64,000 nucleotides of DNA from Alphaproteobacteria bacterium (GTDB lineage: Bacteria; Myxococcota_A; UBA796; GCA-2862545), in NCBI GenBank assembly GCA_020632955.1, contig JACKEO010000012.1, positions 1 to 64,000 on the forward strand. Direction: 5' to 3'. The stretch's first letter is position 1. Every line of letters begins with the position of its first letter. Below the pieces are notes generated by a model. It made no database searches, was not told where the DNA came from, and worked only from the letters and a program-made list of their open reading frames with translations. This document shows, one piece after another, positions 39,931 through 50,600 of this stretch. The position numbers were made by a program, and so were the translations under genes.

Positions 39931-41040
39931 ATGTCCGGCATCCTCGTCAGCCAGAGCCTCCGCGACCTCCTCGCCACCTCGGCGATCTCGGCGCTCGTGC
40001 CGGTGCAGGCGGGGCAGATCCAGCCGTCCAGCCTCGACCTGCGCCTGGGCGCGCGCGTCTGGCAGCTCCAGTGCAGCTTCCTGCCGGGGCAGACGGGGGT
40101 GTCGCGCAAGCTCGGTCGCCTGGCCACCGCCGAGCACCGCATCGACCGCGACGAGCCCCTGGTGCTCCACCGGGGCGGGGTCTTCCTGGCCGAGATCGAG
40201 GAGGTGCTGGAGCTGCCGCAGGGCGTGTGGGGGCGCACGAACCCCAAGTCCAGCACCGGCCGCCTCGATGTCTTCGTGCGGGTGCTCACCGAGCAGGGCG
40301 ACGCCTTCGACACGATCCCCGCGGGCTACGCCGGGCGGCTCTACCTGGAGATCACGCCCCAGTCCTTCCACGTGGCCGTGCGCCGCGGGGACTGCCTGGC
40401 CCAGCTGCGGCTCGCGCGCGGTCGTCCCTCCCTCGACACCGAGGCCCTGCGCGCCCACCAGGCCACCGCACCGCTCTGCTCCTGGTCGGACGGCACGCCG
40501 GCGCGGGTGGACGAGGGGCCGCCCGCCGGCATCCTCCTGTCGGTGGATCTGCACGCCCACGACGGCGGGCCGGTGGGCTTCCAGGCCCGTCGCCACCAGC
40601 CGCCCATCGACCTGCGGCGACGCGATCTGCCCGTGGATCGCTACTGGACGCCGCTGCGTTCCGAGCCCGAGGACGGCCACGTGCTCGAGCCGGAGCAGTT
40701 CTACATCTTCGCCACGCGCGAGCGGCTGCGCATCCCGCCCGGGGTGTGCGCCGAGCTCGTGGCCTTCGACGCCACGAAGGGGGAGCTGCGCACCCACTAC
40801 GCCGGCTTCATCGACGCCGGCTTCGGCTGGTCGGCCGCCGACGCCGACGACCGCGGCGCCAAGCTCGTCCTCGAGATCCGCACCCACGACGTGCCCTTCC
40901 TGCTCGAGCACGGCCAGACCCTCTTCCGCGTCGAGTTCATGCACAACGAGGCGGTGCCCGACGTGATCTACGGCGCGCCCGGCAGCCACTACCAGGGGCA
41001 GGGGCTGCGCCTGTCGAAGCAGTTCGGGGGGCAGGGGTGA
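39931..41040 (+). CDS. dcd: 2'-deoxycytidine 5'-triphosphate deaminase (long, two-domain form)
   Basis: 369 residues against ~190 for E. coli Dcd; it belongs to the long family with two dUTPase-like domains in tandem. N-terminal half: QIQPSSLDLRLG and the dCTP-deaminase signature region TNPKSSTGRLDVFVR. C-terminal half: ELVAFDATKGEL and AGFIDAGFGWSAAD, the latter like dUTPase motif 3. Converts dCTP to dUTP, feeding dUMP and thymidylate synthesis, the pathway that also uses tmk at 13.9 kb. The stop overlaps the GTG of the downstream esterase. Confidence 0.88.
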   Translation: MSGILVSQSLRDLLATSAISALVPVQAGQIQPSSLDLRLGARVWQLQCSFLPGQTGVSRKLGRLATAEHRIDRDEPLVLHRGGVFLAEIEEVLELPQGVWGRTNPKSSTGRLDVFVRVLTEQGDAFDTIPAGYAGRLYLEITPQSFHVAVRRGDCLAQLRLARGRPSLDTEALRAHQATAPLCSWSDGTPARVDEGPPAGILLSVDLHAHDGGPVGFQARRHQPPIDLRRRDLPVDRYWTPLRSEPEDGHVLEPEQFYIFATRERLRIPPGVCAELVAFDATKGELRTHYAGFIDAGFGWSAADADDRGAKLVLEIRTHDVPFLLEHGQTLFRVEFMHNEAVPDVIYGAPGSHYQGQGLRLSKQFGGQG

Positions 41041-41771
41041 GCCTGCTCCTGCGGCTGCTGCTGGCTTGCGGTGTCGCCGCGCCGCAGCCCGTCGCGGAGC
41101 CCGTCGTCGAGGCGCCGGCAAGCTCGCTGGCCTTCGTGGAGCGCCTCGTGGGCACCGAGGACGGCTCCGTGCCGCTGCCCACGGTGATCGTGGTGCACGG
41201 CCTCGGCGCTCGCGCGGACGGCATCGTGCGGGTGCTCGAGGGCCTCGAGGGGCCGGCGCGGGTGCTCGCACCGCAGGCGCCCACCCCCTGGGGTGACGGA
41301 GGCACCTGGTTCAGCATGCCCGCCCAGGGGTCGGATCCCGCGGCGCTCGGGGAGGAGATGCTCCGGGTGGCCGACCGGGTGGTGGCCTGGATCGACGAGG
41401 TGCGGGCCGAGCACCCCATCGCCGGGCGCCCGGTGATCACCGGCTTCAGCCAGGGAGGCATGGTGAGCTTCGCCGTGGCGCTGCGCCACCCCGAGGCCGT
41501 CGCCGGGGCCGTGCCCATCGCGGGCTGGCTGCCAGGCGTGCTGGTGCCGCCCCTCCCCACGGAGGCCCAGCGTGCCGTGCCCATCCGCGCCCTGCACGGC
41601 ACGGCCGACGACCGGCTCTCCTTCGTCGAGACCCGGCGGGTGGTGGACGCGCTGCGCGCGGCCGGCTTCGACGCGCAGCTCCAGGCGGCCGAGGGGGTGG
41701 GTCACACCATTCCGCCGGAGGTGCGGGCGGAGGTGGTGCGTACTGTGGGCGTCCTGCTCCCTCCACGCTGA
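41037..41771 (+). CDS. Lipoprotein carboxylesterase/phospholipase (alpha/beta hydrolase)
   Basis: 244 residues from a GTG inside the dcd stop. Lipobox LLLAC at residues 7-11. Compact hydrolase of the phospholipase/carboxylesterase family: VIVVHGLGARADG, nucleophile Ser in ITGFSQGGMVSFAVA, acid Asp in LHGTADDRLSF, catalytic His in EGVGHTIPPEV. Unlike most relatives, which are cytoplasmic, this one is predicted to be membrane-anchored outside the cytoplasm. Co-transcription with dcd is probably positional only. Confidence 0.8.
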   Translation: MSLLLRLLLACGVAAPQPVAEPVVEAPASSLAFVERLVGTEDGSVPLPTVIVVHGLGARADGIVRVLEGLEGPARVLAPQAPTPWGDGGTWFSMPAQGSDPAALGEEMLRVADRVVAWIDEVRAEHPIAGRPVITGFSQGGMVSFAVALRHPEAVAGAVPIAGWLPGVLVPPLPTEAQRAVPIRALHGTADDRLSFVETRRVVDALRAAGFDAQLQAAEGVGHTIPPEVRAEVVRTVGVLLPPR

Positions 41772-41790
41772 TGCGAGGGCCTCCCGCCGG

Positions 41791-41805
41791 TGCTACCCTG
41801 CGCCG
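41791..41805 (+). promoter_or_regulatory. TGCTACCCTG promoter-like box
   Basis: TGCTACCCTGCGCCG, 17 bases before the start at 41823 (TACCCT at 41794-41799, 23 bases before it). The 14-base core GCTACCCTGCGCCG is identical on the minus strand at 59705-59692, before another surface-protein gene. Confidence 0.42.
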
Positions 41806-41822
41806 TCGCCGTGGAGCCTCCG

Positions 41823-42971
41823 ATGACCGTCCTGCGCCTCGCCGTCCTCGGCGCCCTCGCCGCCTGCACCGCCCCCGTGGTCGACAAGGCCACCGACGAG
41901 ACGGACGACACCGACACCGCGGGCACCGACTCCACGCCCGACTCCACCGACACCGGCGGCACCGGCCTGCCCGACACCGACGTGGTCGACACCGGCCTGG
42001 CCTACCCCTGGCCCTCGTCGCCGATGAACTACACCTTCGAGCGGGGCACCTACCTGCACGAGGTGGTGATCCCGCCGGCCGCGGGTCCGCAGGCCTGCTG
42101 CCGTGACTGGGGCAGCGCCAGCCGCGCCGTCGGCACCGACAACGCCCTGGCGGCGATGAACACCTTCGCGAAGCTGGCCTCGCTCGACCTCAACGCCGAG
42201 CTGGCGGTGGTCATCCGCTCGGGCTCCTTCGTGCCCGTGCTCGACCACCGCGCGATGCCCCAGGCCGACGGCGACTACAAGCTCGGCTTCTTCCTCGCCG
42301 AGTGGGCCGCCGGCACCACCTACACCAAGGCCTCCACCGGCGAGGGCGAGTTCTACGTGTACCCGGAGAGCTTCCGGCCGGGCACGGGCAAGCCCCAGGT
42401 GGTGTTCCGCAAGGCCACGAAGACGGGCAACAAGATCCACGCCGAGGGCGGGGACTTCGAGATCGCGCTGGTCATCCAGAACGTGAACCTCCAGCTGCCG
42501 GTGCGCGACGTCACCATCGACGCGAACATCGTGGTCGACACGCTGGGCCTGGCGGTCTCCGACGGCGAGCTCTCCGGCTACGTCGTCGTGGACGAGCTCT
42601 TCGAGGCGTACAACGGCCTCGTGAAGTCCACCTGCGCCTGCGCCTCGGGCCTGCTGGACGGCAAGGACCTGTTCACCAAGGTGGGCGACACCTGGCAGCG
42701 CGCCTGCCAGCCCCACGACTCCAACCCCAGCGCCACGCCGCCGGTGGTGGGCGTGAACGAGGTCTGCGACGAGCCCGCCGAGGCCGTGTGCGAGAACCTC
42801 ATCGGCAACCAGATCGCGCTCGGCGGGGCCTGCGCGCTCATCGGCGGCGCCATCGGCGACGTGGCCGACCTCGACCTCGACGGCGACGGCAAGAACGAGG
42901 CGCTCTCGGTGGGGCTGCGCGCCCAGGGCGTGCCCGCCACGCTCCTCGGCCTGGTCCCCACCACGCCCTGA
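41823..42971 (+). CDS. Lipoprotein of unknown function with Asp/Thr-rich linker
   Basis: 382 residues. Signal MTVLRLAVLGALAAC with lipobox LAAC, then a ~40-residue linker made almost only of Asp, Thr, Ser, Gly. The folded part starts near YPWPSSPMNYTFERG and is beta-rich; no family recognised. Notable: a Cys pair CC in QACCRDWGS, CACASG and CQPHDS in the second half, and a final DLDLDGDGKNEALSVG that looks like an EF-hand-type calcium loop (Asp-x-Asp-x-Asp-Gly). Surface-anchored; own promoter-like box and hairpin, so a single-gene unit. Confidence 0.72.
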   Translation: MTVLRLAVLGALAACTAPVVDKATDETDDTDTAGTDSTPDSTDTGGTGLPDTDVVDTGLAYPWPSSPMNYTFERGTYLHEVVIPPAAGPQACCRDWGSASRAVGTDNALAAMNTFAKLASLDLNAELAVVIRSGSFVPVLDHRAMPQADGDYKLGFFLAEWAAGTTYTKASTGEGEFYVYPESFRPGTGKPQVVFRKATKTGNKIHAEGGDFEIALVIQNVNLQLPVRDVTIDANIVVDTLGLAVSDGELSGYVVVDELFEAYNGLVKSTCACASGLLDGKDLFTKVGDTWQRACQPHDSNPSATPPVVGVNEVCDEPAEAVCENLIGNQIALGGACALIGGAIGDVADLDLDGDGKNEALSVGLRAQGVPATLLGLVPTTP

Positions 42972-42978
42972 CCTCCCG

Positions 42979-42995
42979 CCCCGCGGCGCGCGGGG
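42979..42995 (+). terminator. Hairpin after the 41823 lipoprotein gene
   Basis: CCCCGCG, 3-base loop, CGCGGGG: a perfect 7-bp stem 8 bases after the stop, between this gene and purQ. Confidence 0.5.
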
Positions 42996-43110
42996 TCCAC
43001 GCCGTCGCACGGCCCGGACGGAGGCGCGTGGTCGGAGCCCCGAGGGGCCGATCGCCACCGTCCGCGGGCCGGATTGCTCCCCTCCAGGGGGGGTGCTAGG
43101 TGCCGCCGCC

Positions 43111-43914
43111 ATGTCGCCACCCGTCCTCATCCTCCATGCCCCGGGCACGAACCGCGATCGCGAAGCTGCCCTCGCGGTGCAGGCGGCGGGCGGTGCGCCG
43201 GAGATCGTGCGTGTGCAGGCCGTGGTCGACGGCGAGCGTCGCCTGTCGGACTACCGGATGCTGCTGCTGCCGGGTGGCTTCTCCTTCGGCGACGACCTCG
43301 GTGCCGGCAAGCTCTGGGCCCTGGCGCTGCGCGAGGGCCTGGGCGACCAGCTGCAGGCCTTCGTCGATGCCGGGCGTCCCGTGCTGGGCATCTGCAACGG
43401 CTTCCAGGCGCTGGTGAAGGCGGGCCTGCTGCCCGGCGACGCCGGCCCCATCGCGGGCGGCGAGCCCCGGGATCCGGTCCAGCGCGTCACGCTCACCCGC
43501 AACGACGACGCCCGCTTCGCCTGCCGCTGGGTGTGGCTGCGCGCCGACGAGGACAGCCCCTGCGTGTTCACGCGGGGCCTGGGCGACACCCTGATCCACT
43601 GTCCCATCGCCCACGGCGAGGGCAAAGCTGGTGGCGCGCGACGATGGCGTCCGCGAGGCCATCGGCACCCAGGGGCTCGCGGCGCTGCGCTACGTGGCGC
43701 CGGATGGCGGTCCCGCCTCCTACCCCTACAACCCCAACGGCTCGGAAGGCGACATCGCCGGGCTCACCAACCCGCCGGCAACGTGCTGGGGCTCATGCCC
43801 CATCCCGAGGATCACATCGTCCCCACGCAGCACCCGCGCTTCCACCGCGGGGCCTCGGGCCAGGTCGGCCTGACGCTGTTCGAGGCCGGGATCCGCTACG
43901 CCGCCGGGCTCTGA
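43111..43914 (+). CDS. purQ: Phosphoribosylformylglycinamidine synthase, glutaminase subunit; two compensating indels
   Basis: About 267 residues when corrected. Glutaminase that supplies ammonia to PurL. Class I amidotransferase motifs: ILHAPGTNRDREA, LLLPGGFSFGDDLGAG, nucleophile Cys in VLGICNGFQALV, and LGLMPHPEDH with the catalytic His. Between 43624 and 43778 the family sequence (VARDDGVREAIGTQGLAALR, YPYNPNGSEGDIAGLTNPP) continues in another frame: an extra A in AAA at 43624-43626 and a missing G at 43777-43778 explain it. The end returns to the original frame. Read literally the chain has ~50 scrambled residues and would be inactive. Start of the purine cluster; purA follows after 9 bp. 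Confidence 0.88.
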   Translation: MSPPVLILHAPGTNRDREAALAVQAAGGAPEIVRVQAVVDGERRLSDYRMLLLPGGFSFGDDLGAGKLWALALREGLGDQLQAFVDAGRPVLGICNGFQALVKAGLLPGDAGPIAGGEPRDPVQRVTLTRNDDARFACRWVWLRADEDSPCVFTRGLGDTLIHCPIAHGEGKAGGARRWRPRGHRHPGARGAALRGAGWRSRLLPLQPQRLGRRHRRAHQPAGNVLGLMPHPEDHIVPTQHPRFHRGASGQVGLTLFEAGIRYAAGL

Positions 43915-43923
43915 GGAGGGCAC

Positions 43924-45187
43924 ATGCCCGTCACCGCCGTCGTCGGCGCCCAGTATGGAGACGAGGGAAGGGTCGCATCGTCGACTACCTCGCCCAGCGC
44001 GCCGACCTCGTCGTCCGCTTCCAGGGCGGCGACAACGCTGGCCACACCGTGGTCAACGCCCAGGGAAGTTCGCCCTGCACATGGTGCCCAGCGGGGTCTT
44101 CAACCCCGTCGCCACGAACGTGGTCGGCACCGGCTGCGTGGTGAACCCCGACAACCTGCTCGCCGAGATCGCGCAGATCGAGGCGGCCGGCGTGGGCACC
44201 CACAACCTCTTCCTGTCGGAGCGGGCGCACCTCGTGCTGCCCTACCACCCGGCCATCGACCACCTCCAGGAGGCGGCGCGCGGGGCAGGGGAGATCGGCA
44301 CCACCAAGCGGGGCATCGGCCCCTGCTACGCCGACAAGTCCGCGCGATGGGGCCTGCGGCTGGGCGACGTCCTCGACCCCGCCTACTTCCGCAAGCGCAT
44401 CGAGGGCGTGCTCGACAAGAAGAACGCCGAGATCGAGCAGCTGGGCGGCGACCCCTTCACGGTGGCCGAGCTGGTCGACAAGGCGGCGTTCTGGCGGGAT
44501 CGCCTGGGCAGTCGCATCGTCGACACCCTGCCGATCATCCAGCAGGCCGTGCAGGCCGACCGGGCCGTGCTCCTCGAGGGCCAGCTCGGCGTGATGCGCG
44601 ATCTGGACTGGGGCACCTACCCCTACGTCACCTCGTCGAACCCCATCGCCGGCTATGCCGCGGTGGGCGCGGGCATGCCCCCCACCGCCATCACCCACGT
44701 GATCGGCGTGGTGAAGGCCTACTCCACCGCCGTGGGCGCCGGGCCCTTCCCCGTGGAGCTCGACGACGCCGACGGGCAGAAGCTGCGCGACGTGGGCCAC
44801 GAGTACGGCGCCACCACCGGTCGCTCCCGTCGTTGCGGCTGGTTCGACGGCGTGGCCATCCGCCACGCGGCCTGGCTCAACGGCTTCACGGGCATCGCGC
44901 TCACCAAGCTCGACGTGCTCGACGGCTTCGCCGAGGTCAAGCTCTGCACGGGCTACCGGCACGGCGACAAGGTGCTCACCAACGTGCCCGACACCCGCAT
45001 CTACGAGCAGGTGGAGCCGATCTACGAGACCTGGCAGGGCTGGGAGGCCTCCACCCGCGACGCCCGCAAGTGGGACGACCTGCCCAAGCCGGCGCGCCTC
45101 TTCCTGCGCCGCCTCGCCGAGCTCGTGGGGGTGAAGGTGCAGTTCATCTCCGTGGGTGCCGAGCGCGAGGAGCTCATCGTCATGTGA
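43924..45187 (+). CDS. purA: Adenylosuccinate synthetase; two single-base deletions near the 5' end
   Basis: 421 residues if two bases are restored. Ligates IMP and aspartate using GTP, first step of AMP synthesis. The frame breaks after VVGAQYGDEG at 43967/43968 (GGGAAGG; restoring one base gives GDEGKGRIVDYLAQRADL) and again after VVNAQG at 44065/44066 (restoring gives GKFALHMVPSGVFNP). From there the chain is continuous: TTKRGIGPCYADKSAR, EGQLGVMRDLDWGTYPYVT, EYGATTGRSRRCGWFD, TKLDVLDG. Everything downstream is intact and highly conserved, arguing for sequence error rather than decay, but as written the gene is broken. Confidence 0.88.
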
Positions 45188-45232
45188 TCGCGGCGTGCCG
45201 GGGGCGCGTCGGTTAGTCGTCGCGACCTCGGA

Positions 45233-45253
45233 GGGCGCCCCGCCGGAGCGCCC
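45233..45253 (+). terminator. Weak hairpin between purA and purB
   Basis: GGGCGC 45233-45238 pairs with GCGCCC 45248-45253 around 9 bases, in the 168-bp gap between purA and purB. Could be a terminator or attenuator; no other feature is seen in the gap. Confidence 0.3.
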
Positions 45254-45355
45254 GAGCGCCGTCGTCCCCGTCTCGCCCCCAGGTCCACCGCCCCGCGCGC
45301 CGCTCCCGACCGGAGTGCCGGGCGGTGCTCCCGTTTCCACCGTGGAAGTCCCCGC

Positions 45356-46777
45356 ATGAGCGACGAGATCTTCACCCACGAGCAGTACCTGTCGCCGATG
45401 ACGTGGCGGTACGGCTCGGCGGCGATGCGCGCCGCGTGGAGCGAGGCCGGCAAGCGCCGCACCTGGCGGCGCATCTGGGTGGCCCTGGCCACCGTGCAGG
45501 CCGAGGTGGGCCTGGTGCGCGCCGAGCAGGTCGACGACCTGCGCGCCCACCAGGACGACGTGGATCTGGCCCGCGCCCACGCGCTCGAGGCCGAGCTGAA
45601 GCACGACCTCATGGCCGAGGTCCACACCTACGCCGAGCAGTGCCCCGTGGGCGGCGGCATCATCCACCTCGGCGCCACGTCGATGGACGTGGAGGACAAC
45701 GCCGACGCGCTGCGGCTCGCCCACGCGCTGGACCTGGTGATCGGGCGCCTGCGCCGGGTGCTGGGCGGCTTCCTCGACCAGGTGGAGGCCTGGGCCGACA
45801 CGCCGTCGATGGCCTTCACCCACCTGCAGCCCGCCGAGCCCACCACCATCGGCTACCGCCTCGCGCAGCACGCGCAGGATCTGGCCACCGACCTCGACGA
45901 CGTGGAGCGCATGCGCGCCGAGCTGCGCGGCAAGGGCTTCAAGGGCGCGGTGGGCACCTCGGCCTCCTACGAGGAGCTCCTGCACGGCACGGGCATCGAC
46001 AGCTTCGAGCTCGAGCGCCGCATCCTCGTGCAGATCGGCCTCGAGCCCTTCGAGGTGGCCACCCAGACGGCGCCCCGCAAGCAGGAGTTCCGCATCCTGT
46101 CGGCCCTGGCCTCGCTCGGGCAGACCCTCTACAAGTTCGCGGCCGACCTGCGGATCCTCCAGTCGCCGCCGCTGGGCGAGTGGGCCGAGCCCTTCGGGGC
46201 CAAGCAGATCGGGTCCAGCGCGATGCCCTTCAAGCGCAACCCGATCAACGCCGAGAACATGGACAGCCTGGCCCGGCTGCTCGCGGCGCTCCCCCGGGTG
46301 GCCTGGGACAACGCGGCGCACTCCTACCTGGAGCGCACCCTGGACGACTCGGCGAACCGCCGCTTCGTGCTGCCCGACGCCTTCCTGCTCGCCGACGAGC
46401 TGCTGGTGCGGGCCGAGCGCCTGATCACCGGGCTGCGCGTGGACGAGGTGGCGGCGCAGCGCCTGATGCGCACCTACGGCCCCTTCGCCGCCACCGAGCG
46501 TCTCCTCATGGAGACGGCGCGCCGCGGGGCGGATCGGCAGGTGATGCACGAGGTGATCCGGGAGCACGCGATGGTGGCCTGGGCCGCCCTGCGCACCGGC
46601 GCCGACAACCCGCTGGTGGAGGCCCTCGTGGTGGACCCCCGGGTGCTCGCGCACGCCACCACCGACGAGGCCCGCAGCTGGCTCGACGCCAGCGGCTACG
46701 TGGGCGCCGCCCCCGCCCGCGCCCGTCGCCTCGTCGCCACCGTGCGCGCCCGCCTCGCGGCCGGGGAGGCCTCGTGA
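45356..46777 (+). CDS. purB: Adenylosuccinate lyase
   Basis: 473 residues of the fumarase/aspartase superfamily. Cleaves fumarate from SAICAR and from adenylosuccinate, so it serves both IMP and AMP synthesis. Motifs: HLGATSMDVEDNAD, THLQPAEPTTIGYR (catalytic His) and the signature SSAMPFKRNPINAEN containing the catalytic Ser loop. First of a tight run of genes: its stop overlaps the purC GTG. Confidence 0.95.
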   Translation: MSDEIFTHEQYLSPMTWRYGSAAMRAAWSEAGKRRTWRRIWVALATVQAEVGLVRAEQVDDLRAHQDDVDLARAHALEAELKHDLMAEVHTYAEQCPVGGGIIHLGATSMDVEDNADALRLAHALDLVIGRLRRVLGGFLDQVEAWADTPSMAFTHLQPAEPTTIGYRLAQHAQDLATDLDDVERMRAELRGKGFKGAVGTSASYEELLHGTGIDSFELERRILVQIGLEPFEVATQTAPRKQEFRILSALASLGQTLYKFAADLRILQSPPLGEWAEPFGAKQIGSSAMPFKRNPINAENMDSLARLLAALPRVAWDNAAHSYLERTLDDSANRRFVLPDAFLLADELLVRAERLITGLRVDEVAAQRLMRTYGPFAATERLLMETARRGADRQVMHEVIREHAMVAWAALRTGADNPLVEALVVDPRVLAHATTDEARSWLDASGYVGAAPARARRLVATVRARLAAGEAS

Positions 46778-47739
46778 TCGACCGCGGCCTGATCCACGAC
46801 GCCATCCCCCATGCCCTGTCCGCCACCCACCTCGAGGGGCTCGGTGCGCGCCACGAGGGCAAGGTGCGCGACATCTACCTGCAGCCCGGCCGTCGCCTGC
46901 TGGTGGCCACCGATCGCCTCTCGGCCTTCGACCGCATCATCGCGGCCATCCCCTTCAAGGGCCAGGTGCTCAACCAGCTCTCGGCCTGGTGGTTCGAGCA
47001 CACGGCCGACGTCGTGGGCAACCACGTCCTCGACGTGCCCGACCCCAACGTCACCGTGGGGCGCGAGGCCCAGGCCCTGCCCGTGGAGATCGTGGTCCGC
47101 GGCTACATCACCGGCGTCACCGACACCGCGCTGTGGACCCTGTACGACCAGGGCGTCGACCGGCCCTACGGCCTCGACCTGCCCGCGGGCCTGCGCAAGA
47201 ACGATCGCCTCCCCACCCCGGTGATCACGCCCACCACCAAGGGCGGGCCGGGGGAGCACGACGAGCGGCTGTCGAGCGCCGAGGTCGTGTCGCGCGGGCT
47301 GGTGGAGCCCCGCCTCTGGGCGCAGGTGCAGGAGGTGGCCCTCGAGGTCTTCCGTCGCGGGCAGGAGCGCGCCGCCGCCGCCGGGCTGATCCTCGTCGAC
47401 ACCAAGTACGAGATGGGCCTCATCGACGGCCGCCTCGTGCTCATCGACGAGGTCCACACGCCCGACTCCAGCCGCTACTGGCAGGCCGCCTCGTACGAGG
47501 CCGACCACGCCGCGGGTCGCGAGCCCGAGGGCCTCGACAAGGAGTACGTCCGGCGCTGGCTCAAGTCCCAGGGCTACGCCGGCGAGGGCCCCGTGCCCGC
47601 GCCGCCGGCCGACGTCGTGGTGGAGCTCGCCGCCCGCTACATCGACGCCTTCGAGCGGCTCACGGGCCAGGCCTTCGTGCCGGGCGCCCAGCCCGCCGAG
47701 GCGCGCCTGCAGCAAGCCCTCTCCGCCTACCGCGCCTAG
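46774..47739 (+). CDS. purC: SAICAR synthetase
   Basis: 321 residues; ligates aspartate to CAIR using ATP. Motifs: HEGKVRDIY, ATDRLSAFDRI, VRGYITG, TPTTKGGPGEHDE, LVDTKYEMG and DEVHTPDSSRYW. Length and the GGPGEHDE segment place it with the longer (yeast-like) branch rather than the ~240-residue E. coli type. Begins with GTG overlapping the purB stop. Confidence 0.95.
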   Translation: MIDRGLIHDAIPHALSATHLEGLGARHEGKVRDIYLQPGRRLLVATDRLSAFDRIIAAIPFKGQVLNQLSAWWFEHTADVVGNHVLDVPDPNVTVGREAQALPVEIVVRGYITGVTDTALWTLYDQGVDRPYGLDLPAGLRKNDRLPTPVITPTTKGGPGEHDERLSSAEVVSRGLVEPRLWAQVQEVALEVFRRGQERAAAAGLILVDTKYEMGLIDGRLVLIDEVHTPDSSRYWQAASYEADHAAGREPEGLDKEYVRRWLKSQGYAGEGPVPAPPADVVVELAARYIDAFERLTGQAFVPGAQPAEARLQQALSAYRA

Positions 47740-47769
47740 CCTCTCGTCCCGCACCGCCCGGAGGATCCC

Positions 47770-49277
<1,508 letters not shown>

Positions 49278-49281
<4 letters not shown>

Positions 49282-50543
49282 AGGTCCTGGTGGTCGGGAG
49301 CGGAGGGCGCGAGCACGCGCTGGCGTGGGGGCTGGCGCGCAGTCCCCGGGTGCGCGAGGTGCTCATCGCGCCGGGCAACGGCGGCACGGCCGCCCTCGGT
49401 CGCAACGTCGACGTGGACGCCACCGACGTGGACGGGCTCGTGGGCCTGGCCCGCGAGGAGAAGGTGGGCCTGGTGGTGGTGGGGCCCGAGCAGCCCCTGG
49501 TCGACGGGCTCGTCGACCGCCTCACCGCGATGGGGCTCGCCGCCTTCGGGCCGCGATCCGACTGCGCCCGCCTCGAGGGGTCCAAGGCCTTCGCCAAGGC
49601 GATGATGGACCGCTGCAAGGTGCCCACCGCCCGATGGGGCAGCTTCACCGACGAGGCCTCGGCCCTCGCGTGGCTGGAGCGGGCCGACTTCGACGTGGTG
49701 GTGAAGGCCAGCGGCCTCGCCGCGGGGAAGGGCGTGCTGATCCCCGCGTCGAAGGAGGAGGCCGCCGCCGGCGTGCGCGAGATGTTCTCGGGCGCCTTCG
49801 GGGCGGCGGGCGCCGAGGTGGTGCTCGAGGAGCGGCTGGTGGGCGAGGAGGCCAGCCTGCTGGCCTTCTGCGACGGCACCCGGTTCGTGGTGATGCCGCC
49901 GGCCCAGGACCACAAGCGGGTGGGGGAGGGCGACACCGGCCTGAACACCGGCGGCATGGGGGCGTACGCGCCCGCGCCGGTGGCCTCGGCCGAGCGGGAC
50001 GCCCTCGCCGACCTCGCCATCCGCCCGATCCTCAAGGCCTTCGCGGCCGACGGCGTCCCCTTCAAGGGCGTGCTCTACGCGGGCCTCATGCTCACCGCCG
50101 ACGGTCCCCGGGTGCTCGAGTACAACACCCGCTTCGGCGATCCGGAGTGCCAGGTGCTGGTGCCCCTGCTCGCCTCCGACCTGCTCGACGTGATCCTGGG
50201 CTGCGTGCACGGCCGCCTCGACCGCACGGCGGTGCGCTGGCGCGACGAGGTGGCCGCCACCGTGGTGTGCGCGGCGCCGGGCTACCCGGGCACCTACCCG
50301 AAGGGCCTGCCCATCGCGGGCGTGGCCGAGGCCGACGCCCTGCCCGGCGTCACCGTCTTCCACGCCGGCACCACGCTCGACGGCGAGGTGCTGCGCAGCA
50401 GCGGCGGGCGCGTGCTCGCGGTCACGGGCCGTGGCCCGAGCCTGCAGGGCGCGCTCGACCGCGCCTACGCCGGCGTCGATCTCATCGCCTTCGACGGCAT
50501 GCACGTGCGACGCGACATCGGGTGGCGCGCGCTGCGATCCTGA
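49278..50543 (+). CDS. purD: Phosphoribosylamine-glycine ligase (GAR synthetase)
   Basis: 421 residues, ATP-grasp fold. KVLVVGSGGREHALAWGLA at the N-terminus, FDVVVKASGLAAGKGV (ATP-grasp), DHKRVGEGDTGLNTGGMGAY, and VLEYNTRFGDPECQVL (metal and substrate binding). Catalyses the second step, glycine addition. GTG start inside the purF stop, so PurF and PurD, which handle the labile phosphoribosylamine, are translationally coupled. Confidence 0.95.
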
Positions 50544-50600
50544 CGCGGATGCCGCGTCGCCGGGCGGGCGCTAGACAGGCCCCCCACGAGGAGCCCTGCC

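Noticed and set aside
42972..43110. A purine riboswitch or PurR box before purQ
   Set aside because: The 139-bp gap holds only a GC hairpin and TGCTAGGTG; nothing resembling the purine aptamer core or a PurR palindrome is visible.
43621..44070. GGGCAA as a modified motif that alone explains the four indels
   Set aside because: All four repaired sites read GGGCAA, but intact GGGCAA sites occur elsewhere (for example 9397, 42387, 48871) without frameshifts, so local read quality must also be involved.
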